From Heloderma charlesbogerti (taxonomy: Eukaryota > Chordata > Lepidosauria > Squamata > Helodermatidae), in contig JANEZZ010000732.1 in the NCBI GenBank assembly GCA_026122225.1, positions 241,364-305,363 of the forward strand: 64,000 bases of DNA, in the 5' to 3' direction. Position 1 is the first letter of the stretch. Every line of letters starts with the position of its first letter. The translations under genes were made by a program, and so were the position numbers. Positions 20,941 to 30,919 of this stretch are shown here, in pieces. The notes under the pieces are model-generated. The model saw only the letters and a list, made by a program, of their open reading frames with translations, had not been told where the DNA came from and made no database searches.

Positions 20941-22105
20941 CTGTGACGCCTGAGCCTTCACGTCGTGCCCTTCCTGGGCGGCCCCGTGCATCATCTTAGT
21001 TGCCCTGACGAGCAGCTTGGAAGGCAGGCCACCATCACATCCCCAGGATTCGGCCTGAGGCTGAGAGAAGGGTGGAGACCTGAGGGGGGCCTTGAGCGCA
21101 GGTCTTCCCCTGACGAGCCCCTGCTCTGCCCAATGGCCACCAGAGTGCCTTGGGGGCGGCCACGATCCTACCCTGCCTGCCTCCGCGTGAAGCCCTGCTT
21201 CTGCTTGCAAGCGGCAGTTGTGTAATTCCCACTAATATGTAAAAGGAGTAATATTAATATTAGTAATATTAATATTCCCATTAATATTTGAAAGGAGACA
21301 CCAGTACACTGACAGAGCAGTACCACAGCTTACAGCAAATCTTCTGCTCCTGTTTTTTTGAGGCTGAATCACTCGAGTGAAGGCACAATGAATCTCAGCT
21401 GCGCAACCTTCTTAATTTCTGATTCACCAATTATCTGTAGCATCCCATTGTACACAGCTGGATGTCCGCCATGTAAAGCTGAACCACGGGGCTGAAAAGT
21501 ATGAAGCGGAACATTCCAGTGGTGCCACTCAGCTGTGCTGGTCCTGGTTGTGCTGGCGGTGATCCCCATGAACGTGCTGGCCATGAACGAGCAGTCGGTG
21601 TTTCAAGCACATCAGTACACAGGGCAATCATGATATACTATATCTGCTCGATGCCGCTTCAGAGTTTTCACCTAAGGAGGCTTGTCTGATGGTTGTTTCC
21701 ACAGTCTTGAGCTTCACTTGCTTCTGAGGCACTTTTGTATGCCTTGGAGCGGAGCTTTCGAGTGCCTCTCCAGACCTAAATCTACCCAGGCACTATGATG
21801 AACATCTGGGGCCTTCCTCCAAGTGCCACCTCCAAGGGAGGCTTCCTAGTGGCAATAAGGGAGAGAGCCTTTTCAGTGGTGGCCCCTGGCTGTGGAATGT
21901 CCTCCTCACTGAGGCTGTCCTGGTGCCAACACTGGCATTTTGGGGGCACCAGGTTAAGACTGTCCTCCACCCCCAGGCACTTAATGGCATATGATGGGGC
22001 TTTTCAACCTGTTCATAAATGATCTGGAATTAGGAGTGAGCAGTGAAGAAGCCAGGCTTGCCGATGACACCATGATTTTCCGCATGCTTTTTTTTTAATA
22101 TAACG
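20941..22105. repeat. Flank block, block Z and LINE fragments before copy 5
   Basis: 20,941-21,225 resumes the globin 3' flank block after the BovB. 21,230-21,290 is an imperfect TAATATTAATATT stretch. 21,365-21,725 is block Z, and 21,726-22,105 repeats the L2-like and FADDT LINE fragments. No gene is seen. Confidence 0.55.
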
Positions 22106-22299
22106 GGGCCGTTCCGGCCCCTACCAGCTTTTACAACGTTCCCAGGCAGCCTGCTGGACGGGGCGAGCAGCCAGATGAGCCCAGCAGCCAAACTCTTCCA
22201 AGAAGCCCTTGGAACTGAGCCCATGGGCGTGCCTTTCTTCCAAGACATCTGGGCGCTGTCATGGGTGGGAGACCCCCATTCCAGCAGCAGCAGCAAAGC

Positions 22300-22538
22300 A
22301 GGGCGACTTGCCAGGCAACTGCTCTTCCACTGCCCCACCCACCGGCACCGAGGCCAAGCTGGGGGGTTTCGTGGCCCTCCCCTCAGAGAGGTGCCCAGAG
22401 GCATCAGAGGAGGGTGGGGCACCCTATGAGGCCGGGTGGGAGGCAAAGGGCCGGAACGGGGCGGGAACGCTCACCTTCCAGGCCAGATAAAAGGCTTGCC
22501 CAGGCTCCAAAAGCACCAGACAGTTTGGAGCTGCCAGG
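22300..22538 (+). promoter_or_regulatory. Promoter of globin copy 5
   Basis: Belongs to the copy 1 / copy 4 promoter class. CACCC block near 22,333 and GATA-type TATA box GATAAAAG at 22496-22503, followed 43 bp later by the ATG. Confidence 0.7.
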
Positions 22539-24069
22539 ATGGTGCTGTCCCAGGACGACAAGAACCACGTGAAGGCCATCTGGGCCGAAGTGCATGGCCA
22601 TGCGGAAAGGATTGGTGCCGAGACCCTGCACAGGTAAGCCCGCCCCGTCGGGTCCAGGACCCTTCCAGCCCCACTGTCCCGGCCTGAGGGTGTGACTGAG
22701 GTCCCTTTTGGGGTTCAAGTGCTGGGAACAGAGGGCTTAGACTGAAGCCAGGGAATGGAACAGGAGTGAAGCTTTGGTTCTCAAGCAGGCCTGCCTTTCC
22801 TCGAGGGCAGAAGATTTCTGCTGCCTGGAGGCTGAGATGCGGACAATTCACGCTGACAAAGCTGTGGTCCCGTTGTGGAACAACGGACCAGTGTGAGAGG
22901 AAATTACGATGTTTGGCACTCCTCACAGCTAGCAGCTCGATGAATCTGGAAGGTGCCCGTATACCCTGATGGGGCCGAAGGAAACATCAGCTGCCTAAAA
23001 CTATGAAAAAAGACTGTTTTTGCAGGTTTCTGGCCACCCTGTATGTCTTTCACCCATCCAGAACCAAATCCCTGGTTGACAAGTGAAAAAGAAGCAAAAG
23101 GAGAAGGGCAGAAAAAGAAGACAAAGGAGAATTAGAAGGCAGGGAGGTTTAGGAGAGTTAGGGCACAATGCTATGCGTGCTTTTCTCTGTAATAGTTTTC
23201 TCTGTAATCATTGCATGTGTCACATTCTGTTTCTGTATGTGATGTTCTTTTGCATGTTCTTCTCTTTACAAACCCTTCATAACGTAAGACTTCCTGTGTG
23301 GCACATTTTCATTTGTTTAACAAGTTGAAAAGGGATTCACTGTTTTCCTTCTTATGTTGTAAAATATATTTACAAACATCTTGAACTTTGAAATAGCCTG
23401 AAATCAACTCCTGTCCCCCTCCCTCAACCATTGGTTCAAAGTCAGAACCTCATCTGCAGAGGGGACCCCTGCCCTGCCCTGCCCTGCCCTGCTGGCGGCT
23501 CACCTGACGGCTGCTCCTCTCTCTCTCCACGCAGGTTGTTCACAGTATACCCCTCCACCAAGACCTACTTCCCCCACTTCGACATGGGCCCGAACTCCAA
23601 TGACATCAAGATGCACGGCAAGAAGGTGATCAACGCCATCACCCAGGCGGTCAACAACATGGACAACATGGAGGGAGCCCTCTCCAAGCTCAGTGAGAAG
23701 CACGCCAACGAACTGCGCGTGGACCCCGTCAACTTCGACGTGAGTCACACCGCCCCCCCTACAGCAGGATGGGCAAGGCCACAGCCGGTCTCCTAGGCTC
23801 TGGTCTGCCATGGCCGGAAGACCCTCGATCCTGCCCTGCCTCCCCCTTGCCCGCCGGGCCGGGGCCCACCTGGGTCATCCTCCCTGTGGGGTGGATTGGG
23901 GGGCCCCTCCGTCCCTCACTATGCCCTCTCCTCTCCGCAGCTGCTGCGCCACTGCATCCTGGTGACCATCGCTGCCCACCATGATGGCCTCCTCGAGCCT
24001 TGCGTACTTGTCTCCCTGGACAAGTTCCTGGCTCAAGTGGGCAGGGTCTTGACCTCCATGTACCGCTAG
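22539..24069 (+). CDS. HBA: Alpha-globin (alphaA-like), copy 5, intact
   Basis: Exons 22539-22633, 23535-23739 and 23941-24069 with introns of 901 and 201 bp; all splice sites are canonical and the lengths are 95/205/129. The 142-residue product has distal His58, proximal His87, Tyr42 in TKTYF, Asp94 and terminal Tyr-Arg. Distinctive residues are [12 protein letters not shown] in exon 1, LFTVYPS instead of MFAANPS at the start of exon 2, and Cys120 in [11 protein letters not shown] besides the usual Cys104. Promoter and 5' part resemble copies 1 and 4, but exons 2-3 and the 3' flank are nearly identical to copy 3, so it is a recombinant or gene-converted unit. Confidence 0.93.
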
Positions 24070-24141
24070 ACCAGAGGAGGCCAGCAAGGCTGAGTGCCAG
24101 AGGAGCGCCCCTCGCCTCGCCTCTCTCCCTTCCCCGCCTGC

Positions 24142-24147
24142 AATAAA
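24142..24147 (+). terminator. Polyadenylation signal, globin copy 5
   Basis: AATAAA, 73 bp after the stop, the same context as copy 3. Confidence 0.85.
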
Positions 24148-26287
24148 AGTGCTCTTGGCCACGGAAATGCTGCTGTCCTGGCGTCTGTTTGGGCTGTGGG
24201 AGGCACTGAAATGGGCGTGGGGGAGGGGGTGGGGAGGGACCGTCCTGGCTTTGCAGGTTGCTGGGCAGGTGCCCCCTGGGTCAGCACCGTTCTGGCAGCT
24301 CCGAACTCTCTGGTGCCGGTCAGATCGCAGACAGCCCTTTTACTGAGGCTGGAAGGCGAGTGATCCTGCCCCATTTGCCCCCAGTCTCCAGCTTTGGCCT
24401 CGAGGTTCCCACCCATGACCCTTTACTTCATTGCCAAGTCTTGCCCTTCCAAATGGCCGCTGCGATGCTTTGAGAATGCTGCGGGAGGCGGAGCATGGAG
24501 CTGCAGGGGGCTCGCTGCCAGTCTTCAGTGCACTGGGAGCCCCCCATGACCTGCAGTGCCTGCAGCCCCCCAGCTGCCTCTGTGACGCCTGAGCCGTCAT
24601 GTCGTGCCCTTCCTGGGCGGCCCCGTGCATCATCTCAGTTACCCTGACAAGCAGCTTGCAAGGCCGGCCACCATCACATCCCCAGGATTCGGCCTGAGGC
24701 TGAGAGAAGGGGGGGAACCTGAGGGGGGCCTAGTGCAGGTCTTCCCCTGATGAGCCCCTGCTCTGCCCAGTAGCCACCAGAGTGCCTTGGGGGCAGCCAC
24801 GATCCTACCCTGCCTGCCTCCGCGTGAAGCACTTGCGAGTGGCAGATGTGGGTTTGGAGAGGGGCTGGATCCGCCGCGCTTCTCTGCAGGCCTCTGAGTG
24901 AATCGCTGCAAACCCCTTCTCCTTCCAACTTGCCAAACCCAGGGCCACGGAACCCCGGGATATGTGTGTGCAGATGTCCACCGAAAGAGTGGCGAGTGGT
25001 CAGGATAGCAGGACCCACGTAGTCATCAGGGATCTGGTAAATGCAAAACTGCACATGCTCAGAGTGATACGATATTTATTAATCAGGGCTGGCAAATCGT
25101 GTCTTCTTTTTTCTAAACATGCCAGGAATGTAGACATAGTTGTAAAGCGTGGAATGGTGGCTGCGGGTGGGAGGGAGAAATGTGGGTTTGAAGCTTCGCA
25201 AGTGAAGTAACAGAGCTGGCTGTCTGCAAGAGGAGGAGGAGGGCTGGATACATACAGTCATTAAGTCCAGGGGTTACCTTGGCTAGATGGACCACCAGCG
25301 ACAGGCAGGAAGACATAGTTGTGTCCAAATCGACACCCAGTCCTAGCTTTTGGACACCCAGTGGACACAAATGGCCACATAAAATGTAATCCATGAATCA
25401 AGGACAGAAATTCAGTTTGCAAGCCCCTGAAACACTGACTAGACGAATGAAATTTTAGTGAAATTGAATAGAAACAGTAGAACACAGGGGGTGATTACAC
25501 AATAATTCTCTGCTGTAATTCTCTGCTGGCCGCTTGACGCTTGAGAAAGAGTTATTGCAGATGCTTGAGAACAAGTCAATGCTGTCAAAGGAGAAGATAT
25601 CTTTCAGGAAGTATCTCCTTATAGTCTAATGTTGAGAAAGTTTATGAATGATGACACAACTGCTCTTCTGTCAGCAAAACACAATTGTCTTCCAGTGGTC
25701 ACGTCTTGATCGAGTTCAGTACACTTCCACTGCCGCTCTTCCTCTCCTTCATTTAGGGATGTGTCAGCCTCATTACTGCTTTGGGAGGAAATTAACTTCT
25801 CTTCCTCACCCCCTGGCACGGGGCCACTACTAATGATGACAAGGTTTCGAAGAACATTATCTCTTGCAGTCAGAATGTATCAGGTAGCGTCAAGATGGTC
25901 CCTGCAACGCTTTTTGCAGTTCTTGGAACTGAAGTGTTCTGTCTACCATCAGTCCTGTTAACATAACTTCTTGTGACCTCAAGGTCCGTGTCTTCAGCAG
26001 TCCAGGAGTGGAATATTTCTCATTTCGCACTTGAGAGTCAGACAGCTGTTCCCTTGCACTTCTGCGTCCTGGAATGTTCTGAAAACCGCAACAGTACTAT
26101 TTCTGGCATGTTCTGCAAAATGTTCTTCACAGTACAATGAAATGTTTCACATTCAGGGAAAAGTCAGTGCAGGAGTTTTATTTTGGAAGGAACTATTCAA
26201 AAGTATGGTGATAGGCCAGTAAGCTCACTTAGCCAGATTTGTAGTTCAGGCACTGTTTCAGGGGCCGATTCCATTGTTAGATCTGAT
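24148..26287. repeat. 3' flank of copy 5 (twin of 12,616-14,756)
   Basis: Nearly identical to the 3' flank of copy 3. The two diverge abruptly after TTGTTAGATCTGAT (26,287 and 14,756). No assignable gene. Confidence 0.8.
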
Positions 26288-26590
26288 GGATGAAAACAGC
26301 ACCATATTGCCAATAATCCATGACCTACATGGATAGGGAGACATTTTTCTCCCTCTCTCCTAATACTAGGACACCAGAGGGTCATCCCATGAAGCTGATT
26401 GGTGATGGCCACAAATTTCGATGGCTTTCAAAGGGGGTTGGACAAATTCCTGGTGGAAAAGGCTATCAGTGGCTACAAGTCCTGATGGCTATGTGCCACC
26501 TCCAGTACCAGCGGCAGTGAGCTTATGGATACCAGTTGCTGGGGAACATGGGTGGGAGGGTGCTGTTGCACTTGTGTCCTTCTTGTGAGT
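26288..26590 (+). mobile_element. CR1/L3-like LINE 3' end
   Basis: Contains the recurrent 3' region GTCATCCCATGAAGCTGATTGG ... GGGGGTTGGACAAATTCCTGG ... CAGTTGCTGGGGAACATGGG (partial matches), seen also at 42.8-43.4, 45.1-45.9 and 52.4-52.7 kb and, as shorter tails, in intron 2 of copies 6 and 7. Heavily 5'-truncated, no coding region. Confidence 0.65.
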
Positions 26591-26639
26591 TCCTGTAATT
26601 CCCACTAATGTTTCAAAGGAGGCACCAGTACACTAACAT

Positions 26640-27020
26640 AGCTGTACCACAGCTTACAGAAAATCTTCTGCTCCTGTTTTTTTGAGGCTGAATCGCTCGA
26701 GTGAAGGCAGAATGAATCTCAGCTGCATTATCTTTTGGGCTGTACGTAGCAACAACACATGTATTATCTTTATTTTGTCTATCTACACTCCCATCAACTT
26801 GAAGAGACAGAGGCAAGTAGCTGTTGCTGTGCAACCTTCTTAATTTCTGATTCGCCAGTTGTCTGCAGCATCCCATTGTACACAGCTGGATGTCCGCCGT
26901 GTAAAGCTGAACCACGGGGCTGAAAGTATGAAGCGGAACATCCCAGTGGTGCCACTCAGCTGTGCTGGTCCTGGTTGTGCTGGCGTTGATTCCCGTGAAC
27001 GTGCTGGCCATGAACAAGCA
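26640..27020. repeat. Block Z, copy upstream of globin copy 6
   Basis: The longest continuous version of the unidentified minus-strand coding-like block. It is fused at about 27,020 to the promoter of copy 6 (GGGAGACCCCCATTCC), skipping the LINE fragments found before copies 4 and 5. Confidence 0.45.
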
Positions 27021-27069
27021 GGGAGACCCCCATTCCAGCAGCAGCAGTGGCAGCAAAGCAGGGTGACTT

Positions 27070-27293
27070 GCCAGGCGACTGCTCTTCCATTGCCCCACCC
27101 ACCGGCACTGAAGCCAAGCTGGCTGGTTTTGTGGCCCTCCCCTCTGAGAGGTGCCCAGAGGCGTCATAGTGGAACACCCTATGAGGCCGGGTGGGAGGCA
27201 AAAGGCCGGAACGGGGCGGGAACGCTCACCTTCCAGGCCAGATAAAAGGGTTGCCCAGGCTCCAACAGCACCAGAGAGTTTGGAGTTGCCAGG
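27070..27293 (+). promoter_or_regulatory. Promoter of globin copy 6
   Basis: Upstream part matches the copy 3 promoter closely (CACCC block near 27,096). The TATA position reads GATAAAAG (27241-27248), with the GATA match that copy 3 lacks. Confidence 0.7.
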
Positions 27294-28965
27294 ATGGCGC
27301 TGTCCCAGGATGACAAGAACCACGTGAAGGCCATCTGGGCCGAAGTGCAAGGCCGGGCCGAGGAGTACGGTGCCGAGGCCCTGCACAGGTAAGCCCGCCC
27401 CATCGGGTCGAGGACCCTTCCAGCCCCTCTGTCCTGGTTCGAGGGTGTGACTGAGGTCCCTTTTTGGGTTCAAGTGCTGGGAACAGGGGGCTTAGACAGA
27501 AGCCAGGGAATGGAACAGGAGTGAAGCTTTGGTTCTCAAGCAGACCTGCCTTTCCTTGAGGGCAGAACATTTCTGCTGCCTGGAGGCTGAGATGCGGACA
27601 ATTCACGCTGACAAAGCTGTGGTCCAGTTGTGGAACAACAGACCAGTATGAGAATAAATTGCAATGTTTGGCACTCCTCACAGCTAGCAGCTCCATGAGT
27701 CTGGAAGGTGCCCGTATACCCTGATGGGGCCGAAGGAAACATCAGCTGCCTAAAACTATGAAAAAAGACTGTTTTTGCAGGTTTCTGGCCACCCTGTATG
27801 TCTTTCACCAATCCAGAACCAAATCCCTGGTTGACAAGTTAAAAAGAAGTAAAAGGAGAAGGGCAGAAAAAGAAGAGAAAAGAGAATTAGAAGGCAGGGA
27901 GGTATAGAAGAGTTAGGGCACAATGCTATGCGTGTTTTTCTCTGTAATCGTTTTCTCTGTAATTTTCTCTGTAATCATTGCATGTGTCACATTCTGTTTC
28001 TGTATGTGATGTTCTTTTGCATATTCTTCTGTTTACAAACCCTTTCGTAACGTAAGACTTCCTGTGTGGCACATTTTCATTTGTTTAACAAGTTGAAAAG
28101 GGATTCACTGTTTTCTTTCTTAAGTTGTAAAATATATTTACAAACATCTTGAACTTTGAAATAGCCTGAAATCAACTCCTGTCCCCCTCCCTCAACCATT
28201 GGTTCAAAGTCAGAACCTCATCTGCAGAGGGGACCCCTGCCCTGCCCTGCCCTGCTGGCGGCTCGCCTGATGGCTACTCCTCTCTCTCTCCATGCAGGAT
28301 GTTTGCAGCGAACCCCTCCACCAAGACCTACTTCCCCCACTTCGACCTGGGCCCAAACTCCAATGACATCAAGATGCATGGCAAGAAGGTGATCAACGCC
28401 ATCACCCAGGCGGTCAACAACATGGACAACATGGAGGGAGCCCTCTCCAAGCTCAGTGAGAAGCACGCCAATGAACTCCGTGTGGACCCCGTCAACTTCG
28501 ACGTGAGTTACACTGCTCCCCACGTATAGCAGAATGGTCAATGATGGAGCTGGGCTCTGAGCCCCTGGTCTGCCCTGGCCAAAACCCCCCCGATCCTGCC
28601 CTGCCTCCCCCTTGCCCTCCAGGGACGACCTGGGCTGTCCTCCCCATGGGTGGGAGGGTGCTGTTGCGCTCATGCCCTGCTTGTGGGTTCCTGGTCGACA
28701 GCTGGTTGGCCACTGTGTGAACAGAATGCTGCAGTAGATGGACCCTTGGTCTCATCCAGCATCAGGGCTCTTCTGATGTTCATGTGGGGTGGATCGGGGC
28801 CCCTCAGTACCTCATTCTTCCCTCTCCTCTCTGCAGCTGCTGCGCCATAGCATGCTGGTGACCATCGCCGCCCACCATGACGGCCTACTCGAGCCTGACA
28901 TGATCCTCTCTCTGGATAGGTTCCTGGCTCGTGTGGGCAGGGTCTTGATCGTCATGTACCGCTAG
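27294..28965 (+). CDS. HBA: Alpha-globin (alphaA-like), copy 6, intact, Ala at residue 1
   Basis: Exons 27294-27388, 28298-28502 and 28837-28965, introns 909 and 334 bp, canonical junctions, 142 residues. Distal His58, proximal His87 and the terminal Tyr-Arg are present. It starts Met-Ala (ATGGCG) where the other copies start Met-Val, so the mature N-terminus is Ala. Exon 2 has FDLGPNS instead of FDMGPNS; exon 3 has Ser104 and [11 protein letters not shown]. Intron 2 carries a LINE 3' tail (about 28,646-28,790) also present in copy 7, which marks these two as sisters. Confidence 0.93.
28646..28790 (+). mobile_element. LINE 3' tail in intron 2 of copy 6
   Basis: GGTGGGAGGGTGCTGTTGCG through GGACCCTTGGTCTCATCCAG and GGGCTCTTCTGATGTTC matches the extreme 3' end of the CR1/L3-like LINE. 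The same insertion lies at the same place in copy 7 and is missing from copies 1, 3 and 5. Confidence 0.75.
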
Positions 28966-29045
28966 CCGAGAGGAGACCAGCAAGGCTGAGTGCCAGAGGA
29001 GCACCCCCGTCTCTCTTGCCTTGCCTCTCTCCCTGCCGTGCTTGC

Positions 29046-29051
29046 AATAAA
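29046..29051 (+). terminator. Polyadenylation signal, globin copy 6
   Basis: AATAAA, 80 bp after the stop, in the conserved block TGCAATAAAGCTGCTCT. Confidence 0.85.
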
Positions 29052-29654
29052 GCTGCTCTGGGCAACAAACGTTCTGCTGTCCTGGCGTCTGTTTGGGCTG
29101 TGGACTTGACTGAAATGGGGGGGGGGAGGAAAGAGACCCTCCTACCTTCGCAGGTCCCTGGGCATGTGCCCCTTGTGGCCCTCGGTCACCTCAGGGAAGG
29201 AAACTGAGAAGCCACCCCGCCCCCATCTTCCAAGTTGGGTCTTTGTCCAGTGCATCTTTCTGTGCCCTAGCCTTGAACCAGCGGAACTCCCATCTGGCTT
29301 TCCAGAAGACATCCCATTGCAGTCAATTCCAGACTCTAGTCCCCTTGAACCCAGGACTGCTTCAGACCTGGGAAAAGGGCCCTTTCTGGAGCAGCCTCCA
29401 TGGGTGACTCGGGAAGAGCTGCAGGCATGGGGAGGGAGGTGGGCATGGGAACGGGCCAACCTGGGAGGCTGCCTGGAGCTTGGGGCATCTTGCGGCTCCT
29501 GGGCTGCTGGCTCTTTCCTTTGGGGGCTTGGTGGGGTGACGTCTCCCAAGGCCTTTGACTCTGGCACTGGAGGGGGGCGGGTTTGAACAAAGGGGGGTTA
29601 TGCGGAAATGTTAGCAAGTGCTGGGGCATGAGGATGGCTGATGTTGGGGGAAAG

Positions 29655-29835
29655 CATCCCCGACAGGTGGCTGTCCAGCCTCGTCTTGAATGCCTCCAGG
29701 GTGGGAGAGCCCACCACGTCCCTAGGTCATTGGTTCCATTGTTGTATTGCTCTAACAGCCAGGAAGTTTTTCCTGATGTTCAGCCGGAATGGACTTGCAC
29801 AATTCAGTGAGTGGCCAATCATGAATGTGCAATAA
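29655..29835 (-). mobile_element. CR1 3' fragment
   Basis: GGTGGCTGTCCAGCCTCGTC ... GAAGTTTTTCCTGATGTTCAG is the CR1 3' region in reverse orientation. It lies in the 3' flank of copy 6; the equivalent place beyond copy 4 is occupied by a hAT-like fragment. Confidence 0.7.
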
Positions 29836-30129
29836 ACTGGAGGTGTAGAGATGCCCTTGGAAGTCTATGCAGAGCTGCAGAATATCCTGGGCATTGAACA
29901 GCACTAATGTAGATGGGTGTGATATTCGAGAAGCATCAGGATCTCCAACAAGACTTTATTGGGGGGGGGGTAAAATAAACACACATAGGAACAAGAGGGG
30001 AAAACCCCCCACTGATGCACAAACACAGCACAGCTGTCTTAAGCATGCCATAACGTGTATTTTATGGCATTGCTGCCCTTACCATAACATTGACCCCTTC
30101 ACATGACTCATCCTTGCTGAGCACTCTCT

Positions 30130-30275
30130 AAAGCGGTCTTCCCCAATCTGGTGCCATCTAGATGTTTGGAAAGGCAACCCCAGCATTCCAGACCATTCGC
30201 CCTGCTGCCTGGGGCTGTTTGCAAGTGAAGTCCAAAACGCCTCAAGGGCACCAGGTTGGGGAAGTTGATCCAATA
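30130..30275. repeat. Short fold-back repeat (MITE-like)
   Basis: Left arm CTTCCCCAATCTGGTGCC and right arm GGGCACCAGGTTGGGGAAG are inverted, about 145 bp end to end. A sister copy lies at about 33,170-33,295 behind copy 7, with related pieces near 45,909 and 59,215. It belongs to the duplicated 3' flank of copies 6 and 7. Confidence 0.6.
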
Positions 30276-30699
30276 ATAATAACTGGATTCAAGATGATGA
30301 AGTTAGTCTTTTTCATGATTTCAATGGATCTCTCCACACGTCAAAAAACCAGCCAGTCCTTTGAGCCCCCGGACTCCAGGTCCACCTTGCGCCCAAAGAG
30401 ATGTGATGCCCTCTCTTGGAAGGGTGGGGGCAAGATGCGTGCTGCCCCCCCACAGCCCCTAGTCTTTTCTGCATATCTTGGTTACTGCTGCCTGTGGGGT
30501 GCCTCTTGGCCCGGGCAGCCTGCTGGCAGGGGCCAGCAGCCAGATGAGCCCAGAGGCCAAGCTCTCCCAAGAAGCCCTTGCAGCCAGGCCAACAACAGCG
30601 GCTCCCTTCCCGGGGCGCCCCCCTTTCCAGCAGCAGCTGCAGCAGCTGCTCACAGACAATGGCACAGCAGGGCGACGGGTGGGCCAGGCGACTTCTCTT

Positions 30700-30919
30700 C
30701 CACTGCCCCACCCACCCACCCACCCACACCAAGGCTAAGCTGGCTGGTTTCATGGCCCTCCCCTCTGAGACGTGCCAAGAGGTGTTGGAGATGGGTGGGG
30801 CGCCCTAGGAGGCCGGGTGGGAGACAAAGGGCTGGAATGGGGCGGGTCCTCTCGCCTTCCAGGCCAGATAAAAGCACTGGCTGGGTTCCAACAGCACCAG
30901 AGATTTTGGAGCTGCCAGG
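30700..30919 (+). promoter_or_regulatory. Promoter of globin copy 7 with expanded CACCC array
   Basis: The CACCC site is expanded to a run of CCCA units (30,706-30,730), giving about five overlapping CACCC matches where the other copies have one or two. The GATA-type TATA box GATAAAAG is at 30867-30874, 46 bp before the ATG. Confidence 0.65.
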
